In this document: positions 23,897 through 37,385 of the stretch, in pieces
Numbering within the stretch: position 1 is the stretch's first letter
Layout of the letters: each line of letters starts with the position of its first letter
Source of the DNA: Lepraria neglecta
Taxonomy: Eukaryota; Ascomycota; Lecanoromycetes; Lecanorales; Stereocaulaceae
Assembly (NCBI GenBank): GCA_033220425.1
Contig: CM065652.1
Coordinates: forward strand, 620,001-684,000
Length of the DNA: 64,000 nt
Reading direction: 5' to 3'
Notes under the pieces: generated by a model
The model's database searches: none
What the model saw: the letters and a program-made list of their open reading frames with translations, nothing else
What the model was told of the DNA's origin: nothing
Position numbers and translations under genes: made by a program

Positions 23897-24995
23897 ATGG
23901 TCAGTAATTGCGAAGCTACTTAGTACCGACTAAGCTAACATCATCCAGACATCCATCGGCACAGGGTACGATCTCCAGAACTCTGTTTTCTCGCCAGACG
24001 GCAGGAACTTTCAAGTGAGCTTGCACATCGAGCTATCGAGGAGCTTTGGAAGCTTACACATTCTCTCAGGTTGAATACGCAGTCAAGGCAGTAGAGAATG
24101 GAGGCACCTGCGTCGGCATACGATGTAAAGATGGCGTCGTCCTGGCAGTAGAAAAGATTATAACCAGCAAGCTGTTGAAGCCTGGGGCGAACAAGAAGAT
24201 AGCAACGGTCGACAGGAATGTTGGTATAGTATGTTGCTATTCCAAGGCTACTTTCATCTCTCAACATGTTGACCGTGGCCTCAGGTTTCTTCTGGCATTA
24301 TTCCTGACGGTCGACATTTTGTATCACGAGCACGGGACGAAGCAGCCTCATGGCGATCAACCTACAAAGCACCCATACCTCTAGCTGCTCTCGCCGGTAG
24401 ACTAGGTGGCTACGTACAAGCATACACTCTCTACTCAAGCGTTAGACCTTTCGGTGTAACAGCTATAGTTGGTGGCTGGGATTCGGAGGGGGAGCTGGGA
24501 GTGGACGGACAAGTAGGGAGTGGACCAAGTGTCGGTACTGGGGGGAAGAAACCAGGGGCGAAAGCTGGTGGACCGGCATTGTACATGATTGAACCCAGTG
24601 GTTCTTACTGGGTGAGCTTGCTCATTACTCGAGATGGGATACACAAGACTGACAAAGCGCATTCAAAGGGATACTACGGTGCAGCCACAGGAAAAGGTCG
24701 ACAAACCGCAAAATCCGAGCTGGAAAAGCTAGACCTTGCATCCGGCAACCTATCTCTTGAAGCTGGCGTGAAAGAAGCAGCACGGATAATCTACGTTGCA
24801 CACGAAGACAGCAAGGACAAGGAGTTCGAGTTGGAGATGTCGTGGATCAGCTCGATGGATGGACCTACCAAAGGACGACATCAAGAAGTCCCCAAGGATA
24901 TGCTAGAGGAGGCGGAGAAGTTAGCAAAGAAGGCCCTGGAGGGAGAAGATGAAGAGGAGACGACGGCACCCGAAGGAGAAACAATGGAGGAGTGA
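23897..24995 (+). CDS. PRE10: 20S proteasome alpha subunit (Pre10/PSMA3 type)
   Basis: Five exons: 23897..23899, 23949..24014, 24070..24228, 24285..24611 and 24669..24995, 882 nt, 293 aa. The first coding exon is the ATG alone; the next begins [22 protein letters not shown], the signature alpha-subunit gate region. Then [73 protein letters not shown] and an acidic tail (GEDEEETT), which is typical of this subunit. A Gly/Lys-rich insert ([19 protein letters not shown]) lies in the loop after GGWD. Role: part of the outer heptameric rings that gate substrate entry. Confidence 0.95.
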
Positions 24996-25101
24996 CCGTT
25001 GTAGCTTCTATCGATGTAATACTACAATTGCAGCATTCAGCAGGCGCTCTTTCGGCGCTCTAGAACTTTTAAGATTTTAAAGGCCATTCCTCTTCCCATC
25101 A

Positions 25102-25945
25102 TCATATGAACTTCCCCTCCCCCCAAGCAACCCTCTTAACCCCCAACTCCACCGCCGCCCTCCCCCAATCTTCCCCATGGCAATGTCCCCCTCCACTCAA
25201 CCCCGCCCTCGCCTTCCCCTGCTCCTCATTCAACACAGTCAACAGCCCAAAAATAACCGGCACCCCCAGATCCAACTGCACCCGCATTAACCCATGACTC
25301 GTAGCATCAGCAATATACTCAAAATGCATAGTCTCCCCCTTAATCAGCACCCCAATCGCAATGATTGCCGAAAAGGTTTGTATCAGTGGTGCATTGGACG
25401 GTTTCGGGGGGGCTTTTTCCGGTTGTTCGGGTGGTGTGAGGGAGGCGGAGGAGAGCAGGTCTGCGTAGATTCGGAGTCAGCACATCCCTTTACGGATACA
25501 AGACAGTGTCGTGAGACATTTTCAGGAACCACAGCCAGAGCTATTGCTCCCGCACCATGCCCTAGGACTCCAACAGCGTTCCTGATTCGGGGAGAACCCG
25601 TACGTACCTGTGACAGCTGAGGTGGCGGATGTGATGGTGTTGTTGGAGGATTCGACTTGCGAGGACGCGTACATTCGTTGTACTGTTAGGGGGAGCTCAT
25701 AGCTCCCGGGCACGTCTTGGATCACTATGTTTTCTTCTTTGACTCCGGATTGGAGGAGGGATTTGCGGGCACCGGCCACGAGGGCGGAGATTATTTCGGT
25801 GTTCCACCGTGCGTGGACGATTGCTATGCGGAGTTTGGAGCCTGGAACTCGCCAGTTAGCTGGGGTAATTGCCAGAATATAGGCGATGGGGTGGGGGGCT
25901 ACCATCGTGGGTTTGGGCTTCGCCTGGGCCTTTGAGCGGGGACAT
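25102..25945 (-). CDS. RIB4: 6,7-dimethyl-8-ribityllumazine synthase
   Basis: Three exons, complement of join(25102..25460, 25608..25841, 25903..25945), 636 nt, 211 aa. Seen: [27 protein letters not shown] substrate-binding motif, [45 protein letters not shown] and [12 protein letters not shown]. The enzyme joins 5-amino-6-ribitylaminouracil with dihydroxybutanone phosphate, the penultimate step of riboflavin synthesis. A ~40-residue insert (SSQVESSNN through PSNAPLIQ, Ser/Thr/Pro-rich) lies between VQRMYA and the FSAIIAIG strand, and a 147-nt intron falls inside it; yeast Rib4 (169 aa) lacks it. An unspliced start further upstream is not credible because it would read through intron 1. Confidence 0.94.
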
Positions 25946-25994
25946 TGTGTGTGTAATGGGAAGAAGCCTAGGTTATGGTAGAGAAGAAAGCACT

Positions 25995-26446
25995 GAAGAG
26001 CGGACTCAAGGTCATTTATTTGCTCTGTTAGAGCTGGGTTTGCTTCAAAACCTCGGGCATGAACCCAATGATTGAGTCCGAGAAAGTCTACTTCAGAATG
26101 TGATACTGCAAATCTGTTGGGTAACTTGCCTGTGGCAGACACAGATGAAAAGCAGAGACGACAGAAAATTGGTTGGAAGCTTGGGGATCCACCCGTTGGA
26201 GGAATATAGAAGAGAGGACCGAAGAGCGGACTTATGGTCGTTGTAAGCTCTATTGGAGTTGCTTTTGCGTCAATGCTTCAGGTGTAAGCCCAACACTTTT
26301 GACTCAACGCATTTACTTTAGACCGTAGTACCGCTACTCTTTATTGGAAATTTGCCTGTGGTTGGCAGAGATCAAAAGCAGAGACGGGAGGGAACTGGTC
26401 GGAAGTTGGGGATTCACCCTTGAAAGAGCAGCACAAATCACGCAAA
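25995..26446. repeat. Diverged 226-bp tandem duplication upstream of RIB4
   Basis: Two direct copies begin with GAAGAGCGGACT at 25995 and 26221. Both then carry in order a GAG(C/T)TG-like T-rich block, AAGCCCAA/AACCCAA, TTGCCTGTGG, GCAGA...AAAAGCAGAGACG, TTGG(T)GGAAG and GGGGATYCACCC. Spacing is kept (period 226) with many substitutions. They lie within 50-500 bp upstream of the RIB4 start codon. Confidence 0.7.
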
Positions 26447-26686
26447 TTTGCAACATTGGGACATATCGCAGGGGTGAGGAGAGCGGCAATAATGCATGCG
26501 AATATCGTTTCATTGCGAACATATCTATCTGTGGTCATTCCTTGCTTTTCAAATCCCCTCAATTACTCGCTCCTGCATTGCACGAAGTATCGCCGAAAGA
26601 CTCGTAACCCTCCATCTCTGCATCGCACATTTGATCCGCTGCGGTTTATAAACGCCCTGTTTGAATCGATTGTTGCTTGCATTCCC

Positions 26687-28945
<2,259 letters not shown>

Positions 28946-30715
28946 GTTTGCAACGAAGGAAGGGCTTTTTGTGTGTGATTGTTATAGATATTGAGGACAA
29001 TGAGCGAGCGACCCAGTAAACAAGTTCTTTGAGAAGGGAAGGGGAGAATGGAGGTGAATAGGTATAAAGAGATGGGAATGAAGGATCAGGCTGATGTTTA
29101 TAACTTCGGGTAGCTGCCCTTGTAAAAGGCATTTCACTGGTTGCAGACCCCTGCTCGGTTGCCAAGCGGAGTATCCTCAAACACGACAATTCCAACAACG
29201 TAAGCCGACCCCCTTTTCGTTTGCTTAATGTCTCTCGGCCTCCCCCGTACCTTATTTTGCACAGCCCATTCCAGCGCTCCGTTTGCGGCTCCTTTCTTCA
29301 GGGCGGCAGGCCAAAAATAGGTTAACACGAAAGCAGAAAGGGTTCCTTGCAGTAGCGCGCTTTCAGTCATCACTCCTCAAGGAATGGTCACTTCTTTTGG
29401 AACCATGCCAACATCCAACCTGCCACTTCGCCCCAACAACGATCTCAACCGAGAAACATCAGCTCATTGATCCTGAATATTGATGCACTCTGTGGTTAGA
29501 TCCCCGTCATGTCCTCGTACTCTGGACTAGATCTTAAGCAATGCCCCATATTCACTTCATGAGCTTGCCTGTCTGACACGAAAGGGTTCTGGATGTCCGC
29601 AGACTACTGTACTCTACTTACCGTTGCCTTTTCCAAGACTCTCGGCCCCAAGCCGCTTGTGTGAGCTACGACATTACACTGACTTAGCTAGATATCAACC
29701 ATCCCAGCGAGCTCTTACCTCAAGTCTTATAAATCAGGAGGCTATCAACCCGCATACTCATCCCTAAAGTCAGACCTGAGCCTTGCAAAATGGCACGATA
29801 CATCCTGGTCCCCCTCAGATTAAGATCATGGCCATTCTCGCGCCCCGCTTTCTCTCAAAACACAAGCGAATGACGCGGCCTGGCGATAACAGGATCATGG
29901 GCGACGGTGATGATAATGCCTATTTAACCACCCCTGGACTTTCTGCCAAGTTCACCGTTTGCGCAAATACAGACCCTCGCGTCTTTGAGGTCTTTGACAG
30001 ACATACTGAGAGGCTTGTGGTATGGACTACAGACTAAGAGAAGGAAATATGAGATGGGCCAGGAGTTGTGGGTAATTGTCCAAGAGACAGTCATATTATT
30101 GGCTTTGAATTGTTCGTAATCGCCCAGATGAAGCTGCCAGCGAAGGGCAAGCGTTCGGATGGCATAATTTGGCTACACACGCATGCAACGGGGCGTTGAT
30201 GCTCAAGACTACAAGTAGTTGAGGGGAGCGGACCATGTTCTCTCCCCTTGTAAGGTGCGATGCTAGCGCGAAATTTGGGGATCTAATGAGCGGCCGTAGC
30301 ATGAGTAAAATATGGGTTGGGGCTAGAGGCGCTAAGGCCGGGAAAATTACAGTGCTAGGAACGATCAACCAAGAACCTCATTGTTAGCAGAGACAAATGC
30401 CTTGATACCTCCATCCTCTATGCGACCTCACCTCGCTATCTCAGATATTACTCTTGAAAGTCTTGATCAACGCCTACGCCTACAATACCCAATTTGAGCG
30501 TTCGACTTCGAGGACTCCGCCCCATCGGAGATCGCGTTAGTCCAGAACCCCCTCCCACCGCGTGCAGGCCACCTCGCACACGAGCTGCGTGAACGCAAGC
30601 AATAACCCTCATTTACACGATCACAAACACAGGTGTTACTTTGTTGGGAGTGCGGTCAACTGCCAGCGACGAGATGGTGTATCTCAGACGGTATAGGTAG
30701 CTGCCATTTCGAAGG
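28946..30715. other. Long intergenic region between GFA1 and SET1
   Basis: About 1.8 kb, containing both 5' regions. One small plus-strand frame from the ATG at 29828 to 30037 (69 codons; MAILAPRFLS ... RLVVWTTD) has no recognised homology and weak support. Nothing else was seen. Confidence 0.4.
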
Positions 30716-33700
30716 ATGTCGCGCTCAGTCAAGGGCTTTGCGGACTTCTTCCCTACAGCTCCTTCAGTGCTTCAGCAAAAGCGCTCCAAAGCTTCTGAAA
30801 CCCGCGGAAGATATCCCTCTCCAACAACTGTCAATTCTCAACACTCGGATCTACCGTCCGCGCCCCGTGCTTCATTTGATGCCGAGACCCAAGAGGGCAC
30901 ACTCGCCAATGGAAGGCCTAATGGGGACCCTAACACAATGTCAAACTCACTGATTCATGAAGAGAGTGAATGTGTGAATGGCGATATCTCTCATGAGGTG
31001 GGCTCCGCAAGCTCGACTAGCACTACGTCTTCCGTCTTCAGCGCAGCTCGTAAGGAGGTCACTACGCATTATAACGGAGTCCAAAACTCCACAAGTCTAA
31101 CACCACTCACGAATATCGACTCGTCGCCCCGAGCGAATGGTATGTATTCACCTCAGAAAAGGAATCCTCACGACAAGCATCTCACGGCAAGGAACCCGCT
31201 AAGATCGCCATTGCGAGGACGTTTGGAAGAGAATGTGGAGTTCAAAAGGGAAGAAGCAACTACTCCTGGAAGCCTTGATTCTGAGCGTGCGACCTCTCCA
31301 GGCAGACCGCAAGCGAGACCTGGCAAAGGGGAAGTCAAAGGATATAGAATCATCTTCGATCCAGATGCCGACAAAACTCTGAAAGGGAAAGAAAAACGAA
31401 GTCGTACGGCTGAGTACAAACCATTTGGCCAAGCGGTACGTTCTAGCACACTCTCTTATGCTCTCTATCTGCGACCTTGGTGTATGCTGACTCGGCCGCT
31501 ATGAAGGACGAGGGACCTCCTCCACCAGATCCACGATTAGCCATGGAAGATTATACGAAAGGCTGGGCGAACAAGCGGAAAACCGGGCTTAGACCAGTAC
31601 CCTACCCGTTGAAGTATCAGTACGACAAAGAAACCTCGATTGGACCCGGACCCCCAACCAGGATCGTGGTGACTGGGTTCGATCCTCTAACTCCAGTCAG
31701 TCAAATACATCACCTTTTCTCGAGCTTCGGAGATATAGCAGACATCAGTAGCAAAACTGATCCGGAAAATGGAAGCTTCCTCGGCGTATGCCTTATCAAA
31801 TACAAGGACAGTCGATCGCTGCGAGGTGGAGCCGCAGTTTTGGCAAGCACTGCTGCTAAGAAAGCGCATACTGAATGCAAAGGAGGTCAACACAGGGTTG
31901 GCTTGTGTCCTGTCTTCGCAGAACTCGATCGCGATGGATCGGTGGGGCGCCGCGCAATGGCCAAGGCAATGGAAAAACAGCGGCCTAAGGCAGTAAAGGT
32001 CGAGAAGCCAAAAAGAGAAGAACTCAGCATTCCAGGCCCTCCTCCATCAGCACCAAAAGGTCCTTCCGCCAAATCTACTATCAGACCCCATCTACCGCCA
32101 CCGCCACCGTCCTCGACATCTCTCGCGTCACCAGCTTCAATACAGCCTCCGCCAACACCCCAAGCTCCCAGAGGAGGGCCTCCGGAATCAGATCCTACAA
32201 ACACAATAGAAGACAAGCCCATACTGGACTCGATAGGGCGCGATCCATACATCTTCATCGCCCATTGTTACGTGCCCGTTATGCCCAAGACGGTACCGCA
32301 TTTGAAGAAGAGGCTTAAGAACGAGGACTGGAGAGCTGTCAGGTGCGACAGGACAGGCTACTATGTCATCTTTGCGAACTCAAAAGAGGGCGAGGAAGCC
32401 GCTGTCAAATGCTACGATACGTATAAGTACAGAGAACTATTCACATACATCATGAACATGGAGGTTTATCGGTATGGGAATCCGGACTACGTTCGAAGCC
32501 CCAGCCCTGAAAGAGTTATTGCAGAGAAGCGTGAAAAGGAAGAGCGGGAAAGGTTGCGGGAAGAAGAGGAAATGGACCTTGTGGAAGAAAAGAAACAGAG
32601 AGCTAAGAACTTAGACCCTGTTGTTGAGGCTGTGGAAATCGTGAGAACCGAACTCAAGGTCAAACTTGTGCAGGACGTCAAGCTTAAGATAGTTGCTTCA
32701 GAGCTCTACGAGTTTTTGGAACCCGATCGACACGCTGATAAACGACGAAGGTTAAACATCAGTGATCCAAACGATGGGAGAGGTTCGGGTCTAAAATTTG
32801 ACGTAGCGGACTACACACCTCCAGCTAGCACACCCGACTCTCGAAACGATATGTTGATCAACGGTCGTCGACCTCTAGCAGCCTCGACTGTGAACGTGTC
32901 TACGCTTCCTAGGATTCGCAAGGGGATCGCCAGCAAGCGGGAAAATGTTGGATTCACAGATGAGCGCCGCAAACAGAAAGCTCCGAAGAAGAGGGAGGTC
33001 CGTGGACTCCATCACCGATTGCAAGGATTCCATGAAGAGGATGAAGACTCAGATGATGAACAGCGGACCACATTCACACGAGACACTGAGGAACGAGAGA
33101 GTCGACCAATCAGCCGGATGAGCGTTGCCTCGGACATCTCTGAGAATGAGAGTACTCGCCCTACACCAAAGAAGAATCGCCGACAGAGCAAAGCCTCAAT
33201 ATGGAGCAGCCTCCGTGACGATGAAGATACCGACGATATTACTCCTGCCATGACTGACAATGAGCCCGATACAACCAAGCTCCCAGAGGGGTTGGCAAAG
33301 AGGAAACGGCTGATACAAGAACTTGCCTCGAGGAAAAAGCAAAAGGAAGACGACCAGCTGTTCGGCATCCGTAACGATGACGACGAACTCGAGGTCGAGC
33401 CTTCGTCACCACTCGACGCTGCTGCAGGCATCAAATTTCTCGAAATGGACGGTGTTGCTGACAATCTGACCAAAGAGGCGGAGGGTGAGACGGATAGCAA
33501 AATCGCGCAACCGAAGAGGGTCAGGAAGAAGCCGAAGACGAAGAAGCAGATGTTCGAAGAGCGTGAAGCCCTCAAGAAGGAGGTAGCAAGGGCTGAATTC
33601 GAGGAACGGCTGGCAGCGGCTCCGAAGGTTAATGAGGTCCAGTTATCAGAAGAGCCAGACGTCGATAAAGAACCAGAAATCGAATTTGGATGGAGTGTCA

Positions 33701-34749
33701 CCAAAGGGGAACCCCAGCGAACCGTTCCGGAGGATCCACACGTGGTCCTTGATCTGGACGGCTGGCAACACACTGTGATAGACAAAGAGGACTTCAATTA
33801 CCTGCGCCAAGTCCTGGCCAATCGGATTGCAGCTAAGTTAGGGAGCATCTCCACATGGGCATGGAAGCAGAAGGAGATCAAGGCGCTCAACCGCAGTGGC
33901 GAGAGGGGTGTCATAAGGGCTGAAACGAAGATTGAAGGATACTACGTACCCAACCTCACAGGCTGCGCTCGTACTGAAGGAACTAAGCAAATTTCTCAAT
34001 CCGAGAAGTCGAAATATCTGCCACATCGAATCAAGGTCCAAAAAGCGCGCGAAGAACGAGAAGCTCAGGCCAAAGACGATCCCATCGCTGCTGCTGCCGA
34101 GGAGAAGGCATTAGCCTTAGCGAAAAGCACTGCCAAGAAGTCTTCAAGATCGAACCGTGTCAACCAGCGCCGCCTGGCTGCAGACCTTAACGCTCAGAAA
34201 CAGGTGCTCACAACGGCCAATGGTGAAGGTGAAGCAATTCGGTTCAACCAGCTCAAAAAGCGGAAGAAGCCAGTCAAGTTCGCTCGTTCCGCCATCCACA
34301 ATTGGGGACTGTATGCCATGGAGAACATCGCAGTCAACGACATGATCATCGAGTACGTTGGCGAGAAGGTCCGGCAACAGGTCGCAGACATGAGGGAACG
34401 ACAGTACCTAAAGAGTGGTATCGGAAGCAGCTATCTCTTCAGAATCGATGAAAACACGGTCATTGACGCGACAAAGCGCGGCGGTATCGCGCGTTTCATC
34501 AACCACAGCTGCGATCCGAATTGTACTGCCAAGATCATCAAGGTCGAAGGTACTAAGCGGATTGTCATCTATGCCTTGCGAGACATTGGCCAAAGTAAGT
34601 CCCCTCTTCTCTGTTAGTCTATACCTTATACTGACTCTCTACTAGACGAAGAACTCACGTACGACTACAAGTTCGAGCGTGAAATGGGCAGCGACGATCG
34701 AATACCATGTCTCTGTGGCACAGCCAAGTGCAAGGGCTTCCTCAACTAA
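30716..34749 (+). CDS. SET1: Histone H3-K4 methyltransferase SET1 (COMPASS)
   Basis: Three exons, 30716..31435, 31507..34594 and 34646..34749, 1303 aa. Order: a disordered N-terminus (~1-245), the [13 protein letters not shown] motif after intron 1, an RRM at about 292-385 (RIVVTGFDP ... GVCLIKYKD), a Pro-rich stretch, a second RNA-binding region ([14 protein letters not shown]), charged coiled-coil stretches, the N-SET segment ([24 protein letters not shown]), then SET at about 1162-1287 ([45 protein letters not shown]) and post-SET ([13 protein letters not shown]). NHSC and the post-SET cysteines are intact, so activity is expected. Without the last 104-nt exon the catalytic Tyr and post-SET would be lost. 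Confidence 0.97.
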
Positions 34750-35454
34750 CATATTCTCTATTTTCGACTTTCTTGAATCTACGACTCATGTTAGTAGACA
34801 TGTCTTTGGCGGAGAAATACATCATCAGCGTTGCATCGGGCTATTAGTACATCATAGGCGTTATCTCTATCACTATGATGGGGCGGATTTCTGAGATCAT
34901 CAGAGCGGAATAGCAGGTCTCGCCATTTTGAAGCATGGTTGGAGAATGCTAGGCCTTGGTGAGGCCGTCGCTGAATCTTATGTACATTAGCCGACATCCA
35001 ATGTGATGCCATCAGACAAGACAGAGTGATAGGTGCAACTGGCATTCCACTGCCCATGCACGAAAAGTATCAACTATTCAACTTGTGTCTCAATGACCCT
35101 TTCATCGTAGAATCAAGAATAGACCTCCTGTAGCTGTGCTTGTCCGTCTACCTTGCCAACCGATGGCTCGTTCTTGACCACGCGCCCAGGCAGGCATGAG
35201 CTCTGGCATCCAACTTCGATCCTTCCTCCATAATACTCCCGCGTCCTCCACACGTCTGCCTAGGCCGTGAAGTCTTCCCCTTGGTCATCACACTCCAAAG
35301 TCCATTGCACCGGCCAAACATCTCTGACTACTGGCTACTATGTATCAGACTATCACCCACAAATCAGTCAAACCCTTCCACACAACCCCACAAATATGGA
35401 ACGAAAAGCCTCCGGGAAATGGCCAGATCTCAAGCAAAAGGATAGCCAACTCAC
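34750..35454. other. SET1 3' flank and uncertain TRM112 3' exon
   Basis: No independent gene is supported. The last few codons of TRM112 must lie in about 35290-35450 after an intron that begins right after PSHL; two tandem acceptors near 35342-35350 give different short tails and I could not decide between them. Confidence 0.4.
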
Positions 35455-36107
35455 CAAGATGACTCGGCAGCAGAAAATTAGCAATCCCCTCCTTGATCTT
35501 ATACTCGTGCCCGCAATTCCCGCACACCATTTTTCCTTCTCGAACTTCCGTTTCCAACAGTAGCGTGTGCAAATCTCGCATCACTTTTTCGTCGGCGGGT
35601 TGAGTTTCTGAGGTCTCTATGGCGGTATCTTGGGGGTTTGTGTCTGGATTGCTGGGTGTAGAGGATGGGTTGGGTTTTTCGGCGGGGACGGTGGTGAAGC
35701 CGAGCTGTTGGAGGGTTGTGAGAGATGCTCAAGTAAAAGACAAACGTAAGAGAATTCAAATTCGTCTTTAATCTTTTTGCATGGACAAAAAAGAAGACGA
35801 TACAAGGAAGGAGGTGTTGGACAAATCAAGGAGCAGCAACTGCAAGAATTTGATGAAGCAAATATAAGACAACTAAGCCATCCCCATTTGCTTTAAAACA
35901 TTAGGAGACGAAAACTCATACCTCATTCGCAGTAACCTTCAACGCCTCCCAATCCACTCTCGGCAGTATATTCGTCAAAAACGAAGGATTATACGCAATG
36001 TCCGACTGTTCAAGCTCCGCATCCTGAAAATGTAGCGGGAAAGATAGTGGAGAAGTTTTACAGGTCTTGATAGCACACGTCAAGAAATTGACTGTCAGAA
36101 TCTTCAT
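35455..36107 (-). CDS. TRM112: Multifunctional methyltransferase activator Trm112
   Basis: Exons complement of join(35455..35704, 35922..36107) plus an unresolved short 3' exon. The start MKILTVNFLTCAIKTCK is typical. Then DIAYNPSFLTNILPRVDWEALK, a Ser/Thr/Pro/Asp-rich insert, LLETEVREGKMVCGNCGHEY and IKEGIANFLLPSHL. The zinc-binding Cys positions are in the TC (residues 11-16) and CGNC motifs. Trm112 stabilises several methyltransferases that modify tRNA, rRNA and release factor eRF1 (Trm9, Trm11, Bud23, Mtq2). The 217-nt intron between the two exons is long for this window. It lies divergent from the eL36 gene about 200 bp away, fitting two translation-linked genes with a shared 5' region. 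Confidence 0.87.
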
Positions 36108-36308
36108 CTTGAAATTTCATACAAAATTGTAAAAGGCAGAAGGTGAGGGAACAGTCGAGCTTAGCCTTAGGGTTTGATACTCGCTTAACGCAACCGCACT
36201 AACCGCATCCACCCTAGCTCCCCCGCACCACATTCGCACCAGCGAAATAATATCAACGAACCTCCACCTCCTGCCTGAGATACACATCGACCAACCGCAA
36301 CCATCACG

Positions 36309-36981
36309 ATGGCAGTCAAGCAACGGAGCGGTATTGCCTCCGGGCTTAACAAGGGCCATGTATGTCTCATCCCTACCTCCTTACCTCCTAAACCCCCCGC
36401 TCTAGTGGGGGCGTGGTGTGGTCGAGGATGTTGTGCTGATGATTTTACGCCTACAGAAAGTCACACCCCGCGAATCGAAGCCAAGGATCTCGCGCACCAA
36501 GGGCCATTTGAGCAAGCGTACTGCGTTTGTGAGGGAGATTGTTAAGGAGGTTTCGGGGTATGCTGGATCCTACGCCTACACCTATAGTTGATGAGGAGGA
36601 CGAGGAGATCGAGGGAGTGTTGTGGAGCTGCGGAACTACAATTGCTGGAAGAAGGGCAGAAATAAGGAGCTGGATTGGCAATTATGCAGGATCTATGGCT
36701 AATGCCTCTTCTGTTCTAGACTTGCACCATACGAGCGTCGTGTCATCGAACTCCTCCGCAACAGCAAAGACAAACGTGCCCGTAAGCTGGCTAAGAAGCG
36801 AGTACGCTCTACCTCCCCAGGACAATCCATCTACACCCTCTACCAAGATGCATCCAGAAATGATATGCGTTCATGAAAGACCTCAGCTGACAAACGATAG
36901 CTCGGCACGTTCGGACGTGCGAAGCGAAAGGTTGATGAGTTGCAAGGCGTTATTGCTGAGTCGAGGCGGGCTGGACATTAG
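36309..36981 (+). CDS. RPL36: 60S ribosomal protein eL36
   Basis: Four exons, 36309..36359, 36457..36557, 36720..36801 and 36901..36981, 315 nt, 104 aa, normal for the family. Read: [74 protein letters not shown] and [15 protein letters not shown]. Strongly basic, as expected for a protein on the large subunit surface. Introns are 97, 162 and 99 nt. In a short gene this intron share is common for fungal ribosomal proteins, and it is why straight reading frames here look meaningless. Confidence 0.96.
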
Positions 36982-37140
36982 GTGGAGAGGGACGGATGAA
37001 AAGCGAGCGAAGAGGTGGCGGACAACATGCAATGCTTGAGCTGGATTGCCGTACTGCTTACGGCGCTATCATAGCATATGTCCCTGAGGCAAGCAACGAA
37101 TGACATGTTCAAACGTTGAGTATCTACGCTCTGGTATTGC

Positions 37141-37293
37141 CTTCTATGCTATGACCGTTTGACCCATCTATATGATCTTGTTTTGGGCCCTAATCCGGCA
37201 TTGGCTTCTATGCTATGACCATTTGACCCATCTATAGTGACCTTATTTTGGGTCCTAATCCGAGCACCTAAGCACCTGAGCACCTGAGCTACC
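37141..37293. repeat. 64-bp tandem duplication followed by 8-9-bp repeats
   Basis: Units start with CTTCTATGCTATGACC at 37141 and 37205, both continuing TTTGACCCATCTATA and TTTTGGG(C/T)CCTAATCCG. Immediately after, CACCTAAG/CACCTGAG is repeated three times (about 37265-37290). Confidence 0.8.
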
Positions 37294-37385
37294 CGCTCAC
37301 CCGATCCACGCTATGATGTCAATGCTCATAATGCATGATTCTTGTTCGCATGGGGTTTGTAACCCTTGTCACTGGCAGTGTGGCA

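Noticed and set aside
23494-23898. 134-codon minus-strand frame upstream of PRE7
   Set aside because: It runs through the shared promoter and the intron of PRE7; the true first exon starts at 23641.
31477-31506. ATG at 31477 as the start of SET1
   Set aside because: It lies in the first intron; the upstream exon from 30716 joins in frame at 31507 and supplies the N-terminal region.
33012-33797. 261-codon minus-strand Ser-rich frame
   Set aside because: It is the antisense shadow of the charged middle of SET1.
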